Position numbers and translations under genes: made by a program
In this document: positions 6,264-6,835 of the stretch, in pieces
How the letters are laid out: each line of letters starts with the position of its first letter
Position numbering within the stretch: position 1 is the first letter of the stretch
The notes under the pieces: generated by a model
What the model was told of the DNA's origin: nothing
Seen by the model: the letters and a program-made list of their open reading frames with translations, nothing else
The model's database searches: none
Source: Aquamicrobium sp.
GTDB taxonomy: Bacteria > Pseudomonadota > Alphaproteobacteria > Rhizobiales > Rhizobiaceae
DNA length: 6,835 nucleotides
Direction of reading: 5' to 3'
NCBI GenBank assembly: GCA_014860725.1
Contig: JACZJD010000324.1
Location: forward strand, 1-6,835

Positions 6264-6800
6264 TCACGCAGCGCGCGGGCCGGGATCGTCGTCGTCCGGA
6301 TCGGAGGGGTACGGCGCGAGATGCGCGACCTTCTGGCGGAAGCTGACGATAGTGCCCTCGCCGCCGCCGACGCCCGGCCGGGTCCTGGCCGCGTCGCGCA
6401 GCCGCGCCTCGGCCTCCGGCTGCGACAGCACGTCCTCGACCTGAAGCTCCTCGACGGCGCCGTTGCCGAGATCGAGCGTCAGCGCGCCGCGCTCGGCGAG
6501 GCCGAGCAGCGCCAGCCCGCGCAGCGTGTGGATCGAGACGGCGAAGTCGGGAAGGCCGGCCGCCTCGCTCTGGACGAGGACGTGCGGGCCGAGGAGCCGC
6601 CCGTCGACGCGATAGGTGATGCGGCTGCCGAGCGTGACGACGCCCGGCGGGATGTCGCCGCTGAAGGCGATGGCGCTCGACCGCAGCTTGCGGCCGAGAA
6701 GCTGCTGGAACGGGCCGTGCGGCCCGCGCTGCTGCTCGTGCAGCGCCTGAAGGATCGCGTGATCCTTGGTCGTCAACAGGAATCGAGGCTCCGTCACCAT
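6264..6800 (-). CDS. Rnk-like protein with GreA/GreB C-terminal-type domain
   Basis: A 178-residue protein. Residues 1-45 form a short helical N-terminus of the Rnk kind (LLTTKDHAILQAL, then FQQLLGRKLRSS). Residues 48-125 resemble the FKBP-like C-terminal domain of GreA, GreB and Rnk: GDIPPGVVTLGSRITYRVDG, then FAVSIHTLRGLALLGLAERG, the counterpart of the SPLGxALLG motif. Proteins of this family bind RNA polymerase near the secondary channel; Rnk lacks the long coiled coil of GreA, and none is present here. From about 126 there is an extension of roughly 50 residues beyond usual Rnk length, ending in an acidic SDPDDDDPGP tail, probably disordered. The ATG at 6800 has GGGAG 7 bases upstream. 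It sits 35 bases before the alpha paralogue on the same strand, suggesting joint transcription. The family assignment is from motif memory only. Confidence 0.72.
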   Translation of the reverse strand: MVTEPRFLLTTKDHAILQALHEQQRGPHGPFQQLLGRKLRSSAIAFSGDIPPGVVTLGSRITYRVDGRLLGPHVLVQSEAAGLPDFAVSIHTLRGLALLGLAERGALTLDLGNGAVEELQVEDVLSQPEAEARLRDAARTRPGVGGGEGTIVSFRQKVAHLAPYPSDPDDDDPGPRAA

Positions 6801-6815
6801 GGCAAATCTCCCGCA

Positions 6816-6834
6816 GGAACGGCATTGCCGTTCC
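6816..6834 (-). promoter_or_regulatory. Perfect 19-bp palindrome upstream of the Rnk-like gene
   Basis: GGAACGGCA (6816-6824) and TGCCGTTCC (6826-6834) are exact complements around one central base. The palindrome lies 15 bases upstream of the start codon and abuts the ribosome binding site. It may be an operator for a dimeric regulator of the downstream gene pair, or a hairpin ending an upstream transcript; the window edge prevents a decision. No T run follows on the minus strand, so a terminator in that direction is unlikely. Confidence 0.5.
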
Positions 6835-6835
6835 G

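Noticed and set aside
5134..6444. 436-codon plus-strand frame opposite the alpha paralogue and Rnk-like gene
   Set aside because: Arg/Ala/Glu/His-rich translation without recognisable domains; a shadow of the minus-strand genes.
6229..6825. N-terminal extension of the alpha paralogue to 534 residues
   Set aside because: The extra residues are out-of-frame sequence of the Rnk-like gene. Alpha homology begins at the ATG at 6228 and gives the normal length.
6811..6835. EcfG-type general stress promoter (GGAAC-N16/17-CGTT) before the Rnk-like gene
   Set aside because: GGAAC and CGTT are both present on the minus strand, but only 8 bases apart; they are parts of the palindrome.

Overview
The window is GC-rich and densely coded, and reads as an alphaproteobacterium, probably Hyphomicrobiales (Rhizobiales). 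The reasons are the base composition, the tightly packed branched-chain-type ABC operon, and RNA polymerase alpha-like sequence that follows the alphaproteobacterial pattern (PNFGRKSLNEI, LGMQVPGWPPEN). No mobile element, CRISPR array, tRNA or rRNA was seen.

Left part (1-3657, plus strand): the end of an ABC importer operon of the LivHMGF class. It holds permease LivH (5'-truncated by the window edge), permease LivM, ATPase LivG and ATPase LivF, with gaps or overlaps of only a few bases. A RidA-fold protein follows 24 bases later. It lacks the arginine needed for the classical imine deaminase reaction. A 13-bp hairpin with a T run closes the operon. The cargo is not shown by the sequence: the binding protein is outside the window, and this transporter class also carries aromatic acids, amides and urea.

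Middle part (3674-5220, minus strand): metY, an O-acetylhomoserine sulfhydrylase, convergent with the operon above. It is preceded by a 236-base non-coding stretch. This holds a cluster of TTCCA/TGGAA half-sites in an AT-rich patch, a spaced 10-bp inverted repeat, a 22-codon upstream ORF with a good ribosome binding site, and a hairpin just before the metY ribosome binding site. It looks like a regulated leader, but matches no methionine riboswitch I could recognise.

Right part (5221-6835, minus strand): the most unusual region. A GreA/GreB-C-terminal (Rnk-like) protein is followed after 35 bases by a full-length but divergent RNA polymerase alpha subunit. The neighbours are not those of the housekeeping alpha gene (normally between rpsK and rplQ), so this is most likely a second alpha paralogue. 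Its partner gene encodes a protein of a family that binds RNA polymerase. The pair may be an alternative polymerase-remodelling module. A perfect 19-bp palindrome lies just upstream of the pair.
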